Shown in pieces: positions 18,891 to 29,273 of a DNA stretch of 64,000 bases. Each line of letters starts with the position of its first letter. The stretch's first letter is position 1. The translations under genes were made by a program, and so were the position numbers. This DNA is from Chloroflexi bacterium TSY. Lineage in GTDB: Bacteria; Chloroflexota; Anaerolineae; Caldilineales; Caldilineaceae. The stretch is from NCBI GenBank assembly GCA_019217005.1, contig JAHBNG010000014.1:62001-126000 (forward strand), written 5' to 3'. The notes under the pieces are model-generated. The model saw nothing but the letters and a program-made list of their open reading frames with translations, searched no databases and was not told the origin of the DNA.

Positions 18891-21473
18891 TTACTTGGCT
18901 TTCTTGCGACGACTTTTGCTCTTCGTCCCCTTCTTTTCCTTCTTCTCCGCAATCCAGACAAGCGCCTGCTCCAGCGTTACACTCTCAGGTTCCGTTCCCT
19001 TGGGGATGGTCGCGTTGACCCGTTTATGCTTAACATAAGGGCCATAGCGTCCATCCAACACCTGAATCGGGCCGCCTTCATCAGGATGTTCTCCCAGCTC
19101 TTTGAGCACCTTTTTACTGCCACCTCGCTTTTCCGTAGCCGCTTCCGACAACAGCTCAAGCGCACGAGGCAGTTCAACTGTCAATACATCATCTGGCGCT
19201 TTTAGGCTAGCATAAACGCCATCATGCACAACGTATGGTCCAAAGCGACCAACGCCGGCCTGAACCGCTTTGCCACTTTCGGGGTGGTCACCAAGCGAAC
19301 GGGGCAGACTGAGCAAACGTAATGCCAGATCCAGGTCAACCATATTTGCATCCATATTTTTGAGCAGGCTGGCGCGTTTGGGCTTTTTCTTGCCCATTTC
19401 CTCATCATTGCCCAACTGTACGTAGGGACCATATGGACCAGCCTTTAAGACAATGGTCAGCCCGGTCTCTGGATCGGCACCGAGATTTTTGGGACCATCC
19501 GACTTTTGCTCAAATAGCTCATCCGCCATCTCTTTGGTCAGATCCGCAGGTGGCAGATCGGGAGGCAAACCAGCAGTGACTCGTTCCCCTTCAACTTCCT
19601 TGGCCAGAAACGGCCCAAACTGCCCGATGCGGACTTCGTAGGGGAAATCTTCCAGCCCAACGCCGCTCACAATACGCGGGTCAATCGTTGCTTGTTTGCT
19701 ATTTACCTGATTCTCCAATCCAGATTCGCCCAGATAGAAGGCACGCAGATAAGCCAGCCAAGCCAAATCGCCAGTAGCAATTTTGTCTAGATCTGCTTCC
19801 ATCTTAGCGGTAAAGTTCATGTCGACCAGATCATGGAAGTGTTCTTCCAGCAATTGCGTGACGCCAAAAGCTGTAAAGGTTGGCACTAATTCACGCCGAA
19901 TTTTGAACGTATAGCCACGGTTCTGGATCGTATCGATAATTGAGGCATAGGTACTAGGTCGACCAATGCCCTCTGCTTCCAACGCTTTCACTAATGAAGC
20001 CTCTGTGTAGCGAGCGGGTGGTTTGGTCTCGTGACCGACGGCTTCCAGTTCGCGGCAGTCGACAATTTCGTCTACAGTCAAATCCGGCAGTGGCGCTTCT
20101 TGATTCTCCAACGCAGCTTCGGGATCATCCGACCCTTCTACGTAGGCACGGAAAAATCCTGCAAAAAGCACGTTGCGTCCGCTGGCGCGGAAAATTGCAT
20201 CATGAACTTGAATGGTTGCCGTGGTAAAACGTAGTTGCGCGTTCGCCATCTGTGTGGCAACAGTGCGCTTCCAGATCAAATCGTAGAGTTTGTGCTCTTG
20301 TCCGCTGATTGGAAGGCGATCAGCGGGTAACATCTGGTCACCTGCTGGTCGAATGGCTTCGTGTGCTTCCTGGGCAGCTTGCGATTTCGTCTTATAGCGA
20401 CGTTCCGTTGGGTTCAGGTATTCCTGACCGTATAGTTCTATGACGCGCTGACGTGCGGCTTGAATGGCCTGATCGCTCAAATTGACCGAATCGGTGCGCA
20501 TATAGGTAATGTAGCCATTCTCATAAAGCCGTTGAGCAACGCGCATCGTCTCTCGTGCCCCCATGCCGAGTTTCCGATTGGCTTCTTGCTGCAAGGTGCT
20601 TGTGGTGAAAGGTGGGGCTGGCGAACGCGTTGCTTCGCGCGTATCAATCCCCGTCACGCGCCATTCACCGTCCAATAGTCGATTGCGTAACGTCTCTGCC
20701 TCATCCTGATTGAGCAAGAGAACGTCTCGGCCTTCAGCGATCTTTCCCGTGCTTTCGTCAAAATCACGCCCGCTGGCGACTCGTTTGCCACCCACCGAGT
20801 GGAGCTGTGCTTCGAAGCGATGTTTCGGTTCATCGGGACGTTTATTCAGGTGGGCTTTCAAATCCCAATATGCACCAGATCGGAAGGCGCGCCGTTCACG
20901 CTCACGAAGAACCAACAGGCGAACGGCTGCGCTTTGTACACGCCCAGCAGATAATTTGGGGGCGATCTTCTTCCACAAGAGCGGTGATACCGTATAACCA
21001 ACCAAGCGATCGAGAATCCGCCGGGTTTCCTGTGCCCGGACGAGATTCTGATCCAGATCACGTGTATCATCGAGTGCGGTCTGGATGGCTTCTCTGGTAA
21101 TCTCATGAAAGACCATACGCCGGACCGGCACTTTGGGTTTGAGCAGCTCGATTAGATGCCAGCCAATGCTTTCACCTTCTCGATCCTCATCTGTGGCGAG
21201 AATTAATTCATCTGCTTCTTTGAGAATGCTCTTCAGCTCACTGACCGTTTTCTTTTTGTCCCGCGGGACGACATAGCATGGTTCAAAGTCATTCTGAACA
21301 TTGACACCAAGACGGGCCCACGATTCCCCTTTGATCGATGCCGGAACTTCGCTGGCCGACGCCGGAAGATCACGTACGTGCCCCATGCTGGCTTTGACCT
21401 GGTAGGCCGTCGGCAAGTAATTTCGGATCGTCTTGGCTTTGGTTGGTGATTCAACAATTACAAGTTTAGTCAT
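18891..21473 (-). CDS. topA: DNA topoisomerase I (type IA)
   Basis: 860 residues from the ATG at 21473 ([14 protein letters not shown]). It relaxes negative supercoils through a 5'-phosphotyrosine intermediate. The TOPRIM domain shows [11 protein letters not shown] and the acidic ATDEDREGE. The catalytic tyrosine is Y324 in [10 protein letters not shown]. The C-terminus lacks the Cys4 zinc fingers of E. coli TopA. Instead it has several copies of the Topo C-terminal repeat ([47 protein letters not shown]) and a lysine-rich tail. An IS701-type element ends 15 bases upstream of the start codon, and no Shine-Dalgarno sequence remains visible, so the native promoter and RBS have been displaced or were leaderless. 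Confidence 0.95.
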   Translation of the reverse strand: MTKLVIVESPTKAKTIRNYLPTAYQVKASMGHVRDLPASASEVPASIKGESWARLGVNVQNDFEPCYVVPRDKKKTVSELKSILKEADELILATDEDREGESIGWHLIELLKPKVPVRRMVFHEITREAIQTALDDTRDLDQNLVRAQETRRILDRLVGYTVSPLLWKKIAPKLSAGRVQSAAVRLLVLRERERRAFRSGAYWDLKAHLNKRPDEPKHRFEAQLHSVGGKRVASGRDFDESTGKIAEGRDVLLLNQDEAETLRNRLLDGEWRVTGIDTREATRSPAPPFTTSTLQQEANRKLGMGARETMRVAQRLYENGYITYMRTDSVNLSDQAIQAARQRVIELYGQEYLNPTERRYKTKSQAAQEAHEAIRPAGDQMLPADRLPISGQEHKLYDLIWKRTVATQMANAQLRFTTATIQVHDAIFRASGRNVLFAGFFRAYVEGSDDPEAALENQEAPLPDLTVDEIVDCRELEAVGHETKPPARYTEASLVKALEAEGIGRPSTYASIIDTIQNRGYTFKIRRELVPTFTAFGVTQLLEEHFHDLVDMNFTAKMEADLDKIATGDLAWLAYLRAFYLGESGLENQVNSKQATIDPRIVSGVGLEDFPYEVRIGQFGPFLAKEVEGERVTAGLPPDLPPADLTKEMADELFEQKSDGPKNLGADPETGLTIVLKAGPYGPYVQLGNDEEMGKKKPKRASLLKNMDANMVDLDLALRLLSLPRSLGDHPESGKAVQAGVGRFGPYVVHDGVYASLKAPDDVLTVELPRALELLSEAATEKRGGSKKVLKELGEHPDEGGPIQVLDGRYGPYVKHKRVNATIPKGTEPESVTLEQALVWIAEKKEKKGTKSKSRRKKAK

Positions 21474-21534
21474 ATGATGATTATTAACTCGATAGTTGTA
21501 TTTTGAGCAGGTGCCGGATTTGACAAAGTCAAAA

Positions 21535-23101
21535 TTAAGCAGAGCAGGCCTGCTGTTTGGCGAAAAGGGTAGCGAAGACCTCTGCAATCTCCTGTCCGTC
21601 ATTCAAGGCATGATGTGCAGTCAAGATGAGATCTTGAATTAGTGACTGAGCTTGCTGCCGAGTAGCCTCACCAAGGGATTTGCTGGGCGAGAATTGAGTT
21701 TTAGCCAATGATGGTCCCAAACAATCAAGGTGCAAGAGAATAAGCCACGAAGACCAGAGACCAATGTTTTTGAAAGGCGTGGGCAGTTCGCATGCAATAT
21801 TCATCAAGGCCAAGCAGTTGTTTACCATCCTGATAAACCGTCTCGATAGGCCAACGAAGCAGGTAAATCGAGAGAATGCGTTTGGCATTACAATCAGTGC
21901 GATTGGTCACTAAAACGGCCTAATTGCCTTGCAATTCAGGATTATCAAAACTAATCACGATGCGTACCTTGCCGATAGAAGGGATACGCACAGTCATGGT
22001 AAAGGTATAGTAAGTACGACCATCAATGGTGACAGGTTTGTAGGCATTCTGGGGGGATGTAGGGGACCAACTCTTTGACTTTAATATGTGGCCCCTCGAA
22101 AGTTATCGGCTGACCGTCTTCATCTCGCAAACGAAAGCTATTTGTCTCCAGATTGCGATTGCACTTCAAGATGCTGATCCAATCTTTATTCAGACGATCG
22201 AGTACAGCTAGAAGATCTGGAGCGAGATACCAACCATCGAAGAGAGCCCAACCAAAGATAAGGGTTCGTTCAACAGCTTTTTCAACCAGTTCACTGGCAA
22301 TGGTTATCTTGGTCTTAAACGCTTCGTCTAGCCCTCGAAAGGCGGGGTCAGTTAATAGGTGGCTATCCACTCGTTTATGAAAAGCGGTTCGTTCTTTCTT
22401 TTTTCTTGGGAATCTCAGTCACTGGGAAATGGTTTTCCACAAATGCTTCCCAGTCGGTAAACTCTTCGTACCGTCGGTAGATACTTGCATCGACCGGAAA
22501 ACGAACAGCGCCACTGACATAGTGACTTGTGACTAAGTTATGAGCCAGTGGATGCTGACCATTGCTATGATTGTAGTGTGTATCGATATACTCGAACAGA
22601 CTTCCCACGTGTTCACATAGTGTATCGTCAATCGCTAATACCGATTCTGACTCTGAACGTTGGTATTGTGCTGTCTCTGACTTCATGTAACCTATACGCT
22701 CATCATTGAGTTTTTCGGCTCGCCAAGGAGCTTCACTCAAATACCGTGATATATTCGTCTTATCTGGGGGTGGTTCATTTTAGCTGGATAGATAGGTTTA
22801 CACTTTTAGAAACAGAAAGAACGTTTATATTCTCTGATTTCGCCGGTTCTCAGAGAGAAAACGGTCTCATATAGATTTTTGTCTATATATCAAAAGTGTA
22901 AACCTAATTTTGAACCACCCCCTTATCTGCACTATCTAGAATGCAACGGGCAATATTTGCCATGCTTTTGTTGTCCAAGACCATCAGACCCGTCAGATAG
23001 TTTTCAAAGTGGCGAAACTGTTTACGATTGGCAAATACTGAACGAAAGGTTTCGCTATGCTCCCTGACCAGTGGCGCTACATTCACTATCGGCAATTGCA
23101 T
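21535..23101 (-). pseudogene. IS701-family transposase, copy 1, disrupted
   Basis: DDE transposase of the IS4-superfamily IS701 group. The start reads MQLPIVNVAPLV at 23101, the middle carries GWALFDGWYLAPD (a catalytic Asp region), and the C-terminus the Y-R-E-K signature in YLLRWPIETVYQDGKQLLG. The coding sequence is broken by a family A MITE at 22767-22921 and by at least three frameshifts, near 22400, 22050 and 21730-21900. It retains 11 bases in the segment encoding GYMKSE that copies 2 and 3 have lost. Confidence 0.85.
22767..22921. mobile_element. Family A MITE, copy 1, 155 bp, 8-bp target duplication
   Basis: Ends GGGGTGGTTCA and TGAACCACCCC, with a further inverted GGTTTACACTTTT / AAAAGTGTAAACC inside. 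The target duplication CTTATCTG lies at 22759-22766 and 22922-22929. The undisturbed target (TCTTATCTGCACTATC) is present in the other two IS701 copies, which proves insertion. Confidence 0.9.
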
Positions 23102-23278
23102 CTTGATGGCTCCTTTTTCGCACTTTTTTCTTGATGCAATCTATTGAGATGACTTTTGTCTCTTTTGTCAAATTTGGAAAATATTCATTTCACAACTATC
23201 GAGTTAATAACTTGTACAGTTTGTGCGAGATTGGAGACTGAGAGATTAGAGATTCCACAACCACTTTTCGGGTGGGTT

Positions 23279-23677
23279 CTAAATCCAAAAACAGGTTACA
23301 CTGTATTTTTCTATTTCTTGATCTTGAGTAACAATAATCAGATTGTTCTGAATCGCCTGAGCGATCAATAGACGATCAAAAGGATCTTTGTGATGGCGGG
23401 GTAATAGCGTTGAATCAATCATTTCAGAGGCGGATGGAGCAACCACATGAAGGTTTGAATGAGTCAATAACTCCTTTTTCCAGACATGGATATCTGGAAT
23501 AGCTAACCTGTTTTTCTGAACCAGAAAAGCTATTTCCCAAAAAGAAATAGAAGAAACTGAGAGCATCCCTCGTTGATTCTGAGTATCAAAGAACTGGACA
23601 AATTCACCCGATACAGATGTTTTTGTCGCCCAAAATATCAATGCATGGGTATCGAACAAGAATTTGTCTTGTTTCAT
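23279..23677 (-). CDS. PIN-domain toxin (VapC-like ribonuclease)
   Basis: 132 residues. The start at 23677 was chosen because its ATG overlaps the antitoxin stop (ATGA), giving MKQDKFLFDTHALIFW. FDTHAL holds the first PIN-domain acidic residue; SSISFWEIAFLV holds the conserved Glu; DPFDRLLIAQA and TQDQEIEKY supply the remaining acidic residues. PIN toxins cleave RNA when freed from their antitoxin. The pair lies just outside the IS701 copy 1 boundary. Confidence 0.88.
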   Translation of the reverse strand: MKQDKFLFDTHALIFWATKTSVSGEFVQFFDTQNQRGMLSVSSISFWEIAFLVQKNRLAIPDIHVWKKELLTHSNLHVVAPSASEMIDSTLLPRHHKDPFDRLLIAQAIQNNLIIVTQDQEIEKYSVTCFWI

Positions 23678-23907
23678 AGATAGTCTATCCATACATCATC
23701 AATGGGCCTGATGAATTCTTTGGGAGTCACCAACACTTGTGGTGTAATACTCATGTTATTTCGCCAGTCTACCATTTCAATTGGAGTCAAGCGCGCAACC
23801 TCTTGATTATTCCGTTGGATAATAATCGTTTCGCCTTTTGCCGCTCTATCTAAATAATCAAACAAGTGATTTCGTAGATTCGTTGCAGATACTTTTAGCA
23901 TATTCAT
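23674..23907 (-). CDS. Phd/YefM-family antitoxin
   Basis: 77 residues from ATG 23907 (MNMLKVSATNLRNHLFDYLD). The pattern of N-terminal SATNLRNHL, then DRAAKGETIIIQRNNQEVARLTP (given here in part as GETIIIQRNNQEVARL) is the Phd/YefM DNA-binding fold. The C-terminal tail should bind and block the PIN toxin, and the complex is expected to repress this operon. It overlaps the toxin gene by four bases. Confidence 0.85.
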   Translation of the reverse strand: MNMLKVSATNLRNHLFDYLDRAAKGETIIIQRNNQEVARLTPIEMVDWRNNMSITPQVLVTPKEFIRPIDDVWIDYL

Positions 23908-24092
23908 ATTGTCAGCAGATCGCAGTCCAGAAGGCACGCCTCATGCCGGATCCACTCCGCACGTGGGCGTGCTCGCTGGACGGTTGTGCTCTACTGATTA
24001 TTTATACCAATTGTGTCAGTACGCACTTTGGTTGAAGTGCAACGCGCTTTTTGGTGTCTGTGCCAGTACCGTTGGTATGATATTATAAGCAG

Positions 24093-24119
24093 TGTACATG
24101 TCCATTCATGACATGTACA
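24093..24119. promoter_or_regulatory. Palindrome upstream of the M23 gene
   Basis: Perfect 10-bp arms TGTACATGTC / GACATGTACA with a 7-base spacer, ending 12 bases before the M23 gene start and covering the position of its RBS. It could be an operator or an RNA hairpin; no binding protein can be named. Confidence 0.4.
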
Positions 24120-24131
24120 TGATCATATCTG

Positions 24132-25062
24132 ATGATTCGTAATTTGTCAAGGCACCTTGTAAAGTTATATCACTCTTTATCTTCAACTCGTGGTTTGTCT
24201 GTTCATAACGGACAACTTATTTGTATTTTCAATAAATTATATTTGTGCGGATTGCTCACTGGTGTGGTTTGGCTATTTAGTGTATCATTTTCTTATGAGA
24301 ATCCTGCTGCTCTTGCTAAATCAGTGAATGTATCATTCCAGCAGACGCCCACGACACTCGAGCACGCAACTGTTGCTCCGAATCGAATTACCACCCCGAG
24401 TCCGATGGCCACGAATACACCGCTTGCCACAGAGACTCCGACTGCTTCCGCAACACCGTCCCCCGTTCCTACAATCGCTAATGTTACAATACCACCTGTG
24501 AACCCGGGTCCAGATTATTCGCATGGTTTCAACCGTACACGTTATTATACCGTACAATCAGGAGACACAGTGCTGAGCGTGGCATTGGAAGTTGGGATGA
24601 ATCTGGAGGACATCTATTGCGCCGTGGCACCAGACTTTACTTTGCAGCTGAGATCGTAGCAGTAAAGTGGAATCGCTTATCTACTTCCACAGCCCTTTCG
24701 AAACCTGTATCGACGGTTGAGTACCATCTACGTATTCCCACATCCGAGATCGACGTTGATGCTGCGGGTATCGCATTGTCCCGTTTACTTGCACAACCTG
24801 CGACGCCTCCGCGCCTGGTACAATACGCAGTAGGTGGCTTTGGAAACTCATCTGCTCGGCAGACAAATGCAGCGGAGGTTCCGGTCCCTCAGAATTGGCC
24901 TTTTGGCAGTGGCAATTTTCGGTGGCCTGCCTATGGTTGGCTAAGCCAGGGCTATCATGCCAGTCATCGCGCCATTGATATTGCTGCGCCTGTGGGCACG
25001 CTCGTAACGGCTGCCGACCGCGGGGTTGTGCTCCGGTCTGGCTGGAATGCGCAAGGATATGG
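24132..25062 (+). pseudogene. LysM/M23 metalloendopeptidase, 5' half
   Basis: The protein starts with a signal-anchor helix (LCGLLTGVVWLFSVSF), then a Pro/Thr-rich linker, then a LysM domain (YYTVQSGDTVLSVALEVGMN) and the start of the M23 domain with the zinc motif HRAIDIAAP. M23 peptidases cut peptidoglycan cross-links. One frameshift lies near 24640. The gene stops at the insertion of the 30.77-kb element: coding is native up to GGATATGG at 25055-25062. The 3' half, with the HxH zinc motif, is at 55833-56048. Each half lacks part of the active site, so the enzyme is inactivated. Confidence 0.85.
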
Positions 25063-26912
25063 GGCATGGTTCAAAGTGAAGTACAAGTACCTTTACAATT
25101 GAATGAATAAGAGATGAGAGATAAGCACAGTAAAGTCAGCACTGAGTCGTCAGTGCAGGAATGTGGGTGGATGAGTTGTGCGACTAAGAGGCGGGATAGC
25201 CGAGTAAGGTGAGCCAATCGGCGTCATGGGTGTGAATGCCCGCCATCTGGAATGGGCTTAGGCCCTGTCGCTTGCCCCGCTGATAGACCCGCATGTTGTG
25301 CCAAAGGGTGAAGAGATTGAGATAGCGTTGCAAGGCAGGGGAGGTCAGGCAAGGTACGGCAGTTGTGAAGGAAGCGCTTGAGCAAGCCATTAATGCACTC
25401 GATAAGGCTAGAGGTTCGACAAGCGGCATCCAAGCGTTGGGTAAGTAGCTGTGCCAGTCGCTGACGTAGAGGCATCTGGTAAATCAAGGTTGCCAGTAAC
25501 TCCTGAGCCTGTTGGGCGAGGCGACGGAAGGGTAGATGGCCATTGATGAGAGCTTGCTGTAGACGCCAGGCCCGTGCCACGGTCCGCTCGAAGTGTTGTG
25601 CCACCTCGGAGGTTGAGCAGTGCTGAAGCAGGTCGGTGCGCAAGGGTTCAAGTGAGCTGTTTAACCAGTCGAGTGCCGTGAGAAGTTGGTGCTGATGTTT
25701 GCGCAGGGTCTTGTACCATTGCTGGACTCGGTGGTAGTCAATCGTCGCCATCATCGTCAGGGTCTCCTCAAGATACCAGTGGGCGGTTGTGGCGTCACGG
25801 ATTTCACCGCTCCGCCAGTCGACGAGTTCGAGGGCATCACAGAAATGGTCAAGTACACAGGCAAAGGCGGCGTGTTGGGCATAGCGTTGTTCTTCCTTGA
25901 CCACTGCGGGGATGTATTTCTCCACAAAAAAGGTCTCATCCCATGCCTTCGCCAGTTTTTTCTCCAGGGTCAGAACTTGCTTGGTGGCTCGCAAGGCACT
26001 CCGTTCCAAGTCACGCAAGACTTGGCTCCCGTCTCGTTCGATGTGCCATGTGTCTTTCTGCACCGCAACATCAAGGCCGATTTCCTGCTGCGACTTGGGA
26101 TACATGCGAGCCATGTCCTCGACCAGACCGGCGATTTGGACGCCTTGTTCCTGCGCCTGCAGCAAAGCCAGACCCCATGTGTCAGCTTGGCGGTCTTCAC
26201 ACGCTTGCGTCAACAGAATGGTTGTACTCACTGGGTCAATGACCAACAAGATGGGCGTTCCCTGAAAGAAGGTCTCATCACGTGCCACCATCACTGCACC
26301 CAGCGGACTGGTATCGATGTTGGCTAGCACTTCACCCGCTTTGTCTCCCGCATCATTCAGCAACCCGCTCAGCCAACCAACACTGCGTGACTCTTCCAGC
26401 GCTTCGCACAAGACCTCCTGCATCGGTCGCAACGCCATCTTGCCTGGAAACGCCGCCGTCAGCACCGTCCGTTCCAGACGATACGACGACACCAATGGGG
26501 TGGCTACCTCCACAACGTCATCACTATTATTCAGACGTTGCTTGACTCGGGCCGAAAGGCCGTAGAGACTCGGTCGTGACAGTCTAAATACGTCGGACAT
26601 CCAAGTCACGATCCCCCACGGCCTTTCGGCACCAGGAATCGACATCACCGTACTCATGAAGAGAATGTCTGACACTCCCAGATGAGGCAATTTCGGGGCT
26701 ATCTCTGTGGCTGGCGCATTGCCTAGCGATTGATAGACGCTTTCCAGCGGCTCCGGCCAACATGCTGCATTTGAGTTGACTTCAGTGTACAATTTCATCG
26801 GAAGGTTGTCTCCTGTTACTTTGGTTGATTTTGCACTCACCATTTTACAGGATGACACCTTCTTTTATTCATTCAATTGTTAACGTACCCTCTATCACTT
26901 CTGAATCACGCC
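25063..26912 (-). mobile_element. Insertion sequence X, left arm of the composite element
   Basis: 1850 bp. The outer end is GGCATGGTTCAA. The inner end, read inward, is GGCGTGATTCAG, and both continue into ACAATTGAATGAATAA. The eight bases beyond the inner end (AAAAATCT) do not match the outer GGATATGG duplication, as expected if only the compound element was inserted here. Confidence 0.8.
25184..26798 (-). pseudogene. Unclassified DDE transposase X, C-terminal frameshift
   Basis: About 540 residues from ATG 26798 (MKLYTEVNSN), preceded by AGGAGA. Candidate catalytic positions are VARDETFFQG (Asp), GLVEDMARMYPKS (Asp) and SSLIECINGLLK (Glu). The last ~50 residues (QRYLNLFTLWHNMRVYQRGK to LLGYPAS) are readable only in a second frame after a slip near 25340. 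Copy Y at 54097 has the intact C-terminus. I cannot assign an IS family; 8-bp duplications and GG-starting ends are seen in several. Confidence 0.75.
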
Positions 26913-27887
26913 AAAAATCTTAATGTGTAGAAGACGCTGGTGTATCACGATATAAAGTAGTAACGTGACCACAGCAAGTGCAAATACGACTACATTTGTC
27001 GAGCGAATTAAGTTGCTAATAATTGTGTCGAGGAATAACCCGCCGAACTCAGTGTGAGGTGCGCCGATTTCTTGTTGAAAGCGACCAAACATTCCACTAA
27101 TTTCTCCAAGTCGAAAGAATTTATAGAATGAGAAGAGATGGATTTGTACGGCAAGGAGCGATGGTAAGACGATGGGCCAACTGAACATGTGGCGCATGGA
27201 TTGCCACGCGGCATTTCTCCACGTGGTCTGCTGTGCGACAAAGTAGACGATCCCACCCAAGAACATTGTCAGATAGAGACCGGGGAAGAAAAAATCCGTT
27301 AAGCTATCTGCTGCAACACAAAGCCCAACGACAAAAGACCAGAGAAGGGTGCCTCTTTGTAGATATTGCCACCAGAAGTAAAGAGCAAGAGGTTGTATAA
27401 CGGAGGCTAGAATAAAATGGCTCTCGCCAGACGTTCGGGAAAAGGCGACATGGAGCGGCAACACGGACACAAACAGTGCGGCGAGTATGCCCGCGCGGCG
27501 ACTCTGTAATGTCGAACCAAGTAAATAGCAGATCAGCGTGACGCTCGCTCCCAGAAGGGCAAAAGGCAGATGCCAACTCAATTCGACCATCGGCACATTG
27601 AATAACATCATGAGGATTCCCCACGTGTAGGCGATCAGGACCTGCAGGGGGCCGTGGGCTGCGCCCAAGAGTCCGCTAATCGAGCTTGGTGCATGAACGT
27701 CGAGATCAAGTTGTAGAAATGGAAATTGCCGTGGGAAATAATAAGTGGTTAACCAGGCTGTGCTGATATCATCTGCATGTTGGAATGGTGTTGATCCAAG
27801 TAGGAATGTCCGCAAGACAAGGCCAAGCAAAACAGCGCAAAACAGAACAATGTGGTCGCTAAAAGACGGTTTCTTCAATACGTTCAT
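26895..27887 (-). pseudogene. Polytopic membrane glycosyltransferase-like protein, 3'-truncated by IS X
   Basis: 331 residues from ATG 27887 (MNVLKKPSFSDH). Seven to eight hydrophobic helices and an early loop PFQHADDISTAW resemble membrane GT-C/dolichyl-phosphate-mannosyltransferase-like proteins. The native sequence stops at the IS X inner end (26912), and the last residues KIFGVIQK come partly from the IS. The start overlaps the wzt stop by 29 bases, so it belonged to the wzm-wzt operon. GT-C enzymes are usually longer than 500 residues, so a substantial C-terminal part is missing. Confidence 0.6.
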
Positions 27888-29178
27888 CTGGATCAACGAG
27901 TAGTGGTGAGGGATATTGATTGATTTGCCATGACCCATTGAGGGTCACGAGTCCAAATTGCTCCTGAAATGAGCCGCGATAGACCCGAAATTTATAGAGA
28001 CGGTCATGATAGTCGAACATCTTAGTATCTGCTTCATCATGAACTGCGAAGGAGAAAAAATAAGTTCCCTCCATTAAGGATAGTGTCTCAATGCGATAGA
28101 TCACCTCGCCCTTGCCTTCAACAAATGGGATAGACAATCCACCTGAACGCGAATTGGGGCCGGTAATGTGCGTTCCATTTTGGTGGTGGATTGCCAAACC
28201 GAAAATAATATGCTCGACTCGTTGAGGGGCATGATAGTGCAAACGGACTTCAAGTTCTTCACCTGTAAAAAATGCTGTCTGCGGTTCCCCCTTATTGTTG
28301 CAGAGTTCGACTTGGATGATTTGAACTTCCCCGCTTCCCCATCGTCTTGCTCCAGCTGCAGCCGCCTTCTGGGCAATCGCAACTTGATTTTTGTGGACAG
28401 TGTTCTCTTCTGAGGCGATGTGACTCTGATAAGCCATAATCACATCTGTGGGCGACCCTTCTTCTTGGATCCGACCTTGCTCCAACCAGATTACCCGATT
28501 GCAGATCGATTCAATGGCACTCAGCGAATGCGAAACCAAGATAAGTGTGCCACCTTGCTCACGGAAATTTTGAATGGTGTCAAGGCACTTCGCTTGGAAT
28601 CGAGCGTCCCCAACGGCAAGCACCTCATCGATCAGCAAGACGTCTGGTTCAGATTGAACAGCAACGGCAAATCCAAGACGTACATACATCCCAGACGAGT
28701 AATGTTTAACTGGAGTATCAATAAACTCACGAAGTTCCGAAAAATCAATGATCTGCTCGATCCGCTCATTGATTTCGTTGTGAGTTAAACCATAGATAGA
28801 GCCATTTAAGTAGATATTTTCGCGTCCCGTCAAATCGGGGTGAAAACCGGCACCAAGCTCCAATAGAGAGGAAATCCGTCCATTGACGCGAATGGTTCCC
28901 GATGTCAGTTCTAGAATTCCAGAAATCAATTTGAGTAAAGTGCTTTTCCCTGAACCATTGTTGCCAATGATGCCAACAGTATCGCCGGCGTTCAACTTGA
29001 ACGATACGTCACGTAACGGCCAGAAATAGCTTTGTTCTGCTGCATTCTGGCTTCTGAATAAGCTCATAAACAGCTCTTGAATCGAACGCTGCGACCGCTG
29101 ATAGGATTTAAACCGTTTGGCAACATGGTGGACATCTATAAGCAGACGTCCCTTGACATTAGGATGCATAGGCGTCAT
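27859..29178 (-). CDS. wzt: Polysaccharide ABC exporter ATPase (Wzt-like)
   Basis: 439 residues. ATPase half: Walker A GNNGSGKST, signature YSSGMYVRL, Walker B VLLIDEVLAVGD and switch His in LVSHS. After about residue 255 comes a ~180-residue beta-rich C-terminal extension (EVQIIQVELCNNKGEP, LEVRLHYHAP) matching the Wzt carbohydrate-binding domain. That domain recognises the modified end of the exported glycan. It partners the Wzm-like permease encoded upstream to carry undecaprenyl-linked polysaccharide across the membrane. Confidence 0.92.
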   Translation of the reverse strand: MTPMHPNVKGRLLIDVHHVAKRFKSYQRSQRSIQELFMSLFRSQNAAEQSYFWPLRDVSFKLNAGDTVGIIGNNGSGKSTLLKLISGILELTSGTIRVNGRISSLLELGAGFHPDLTGRENIYLNGSIYGLTHNEINERIEQIIDFSELREFIDTPVKHYSSGMYVRLGFAVAVQSEPDVLLIDEVLAVGDARFQAKCLDTIQNFREQGGTLILVSHSLSAIESICNRVIWLEQGRIQEEGSPTDVIMAYQSHIASEENTVHKNQVAIAQKAAAAGARRWGSGEVQIIQVELCNNKGEPQTAFFTGEELEVRLHYHAPQRVEHIIFGLAIHHQNGTHITGPNSRSGGLSIPFVEGKGEVIYRIETLSLMEGTYFFSFAVHDEADTKMFDYHDRLYKFRVYRGSFQEQFGLVTLNGSWQINQYPSPLLVDPDERIEETVF

Positions 29179-29192
29179 TCATACTGATCAAG

Positions 29193-29273
29193 ATGCTACG
29201 TAAGCTTTGGACAATGGAGTGAGTATTTCTAAACAAGACGTTGTCCAAAAGCTAAGTAACGTGGCGATTAGAC
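29193..29273. repeat. Family F-like palindrome between wzm and wzt
   Basis: Arms GCTACGTAAGCTTTGGACAA and TTGTCCAAAAGCTAAGTAACGTGGC (the latter given in part as TTGTCCAAAAGCTAAG). The outer parts resemble family F. It fills the gap between wzm and wzt and could attenuate the second gene. Confidence 0.5.

Larger units (their letters stand above)
21489..23203 (-). mobile_element. IS701-type element, copy 1, carrying a MITE
   Basis: Terminal inverted repeats CTCGATAGTTGT / ACAACTATCGAG lie at 21489 and 23192. The flanks show TTAA directly repeated (21485-21488 and 23204-23207). Without the nested family A MITE and its duplication it would be about 1552 bp, close to copies 2 (37157) and 3 (49853). 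Confidence 0.85.

Noticed and set aside
25686..26327. A 213-codon plus-strand frame opposite transposase X (and a similar one opposite Y)
   Set aside because: Conserved only because it mirrors the transposase; no motifs, and the minus frame carries the DDE residues.
26913..26920. Target duplication for IS X alone
   Set aside because: AAAAATCT at the inner end does not match GGATATGG at the outer end, so X did not insert alone at this place.
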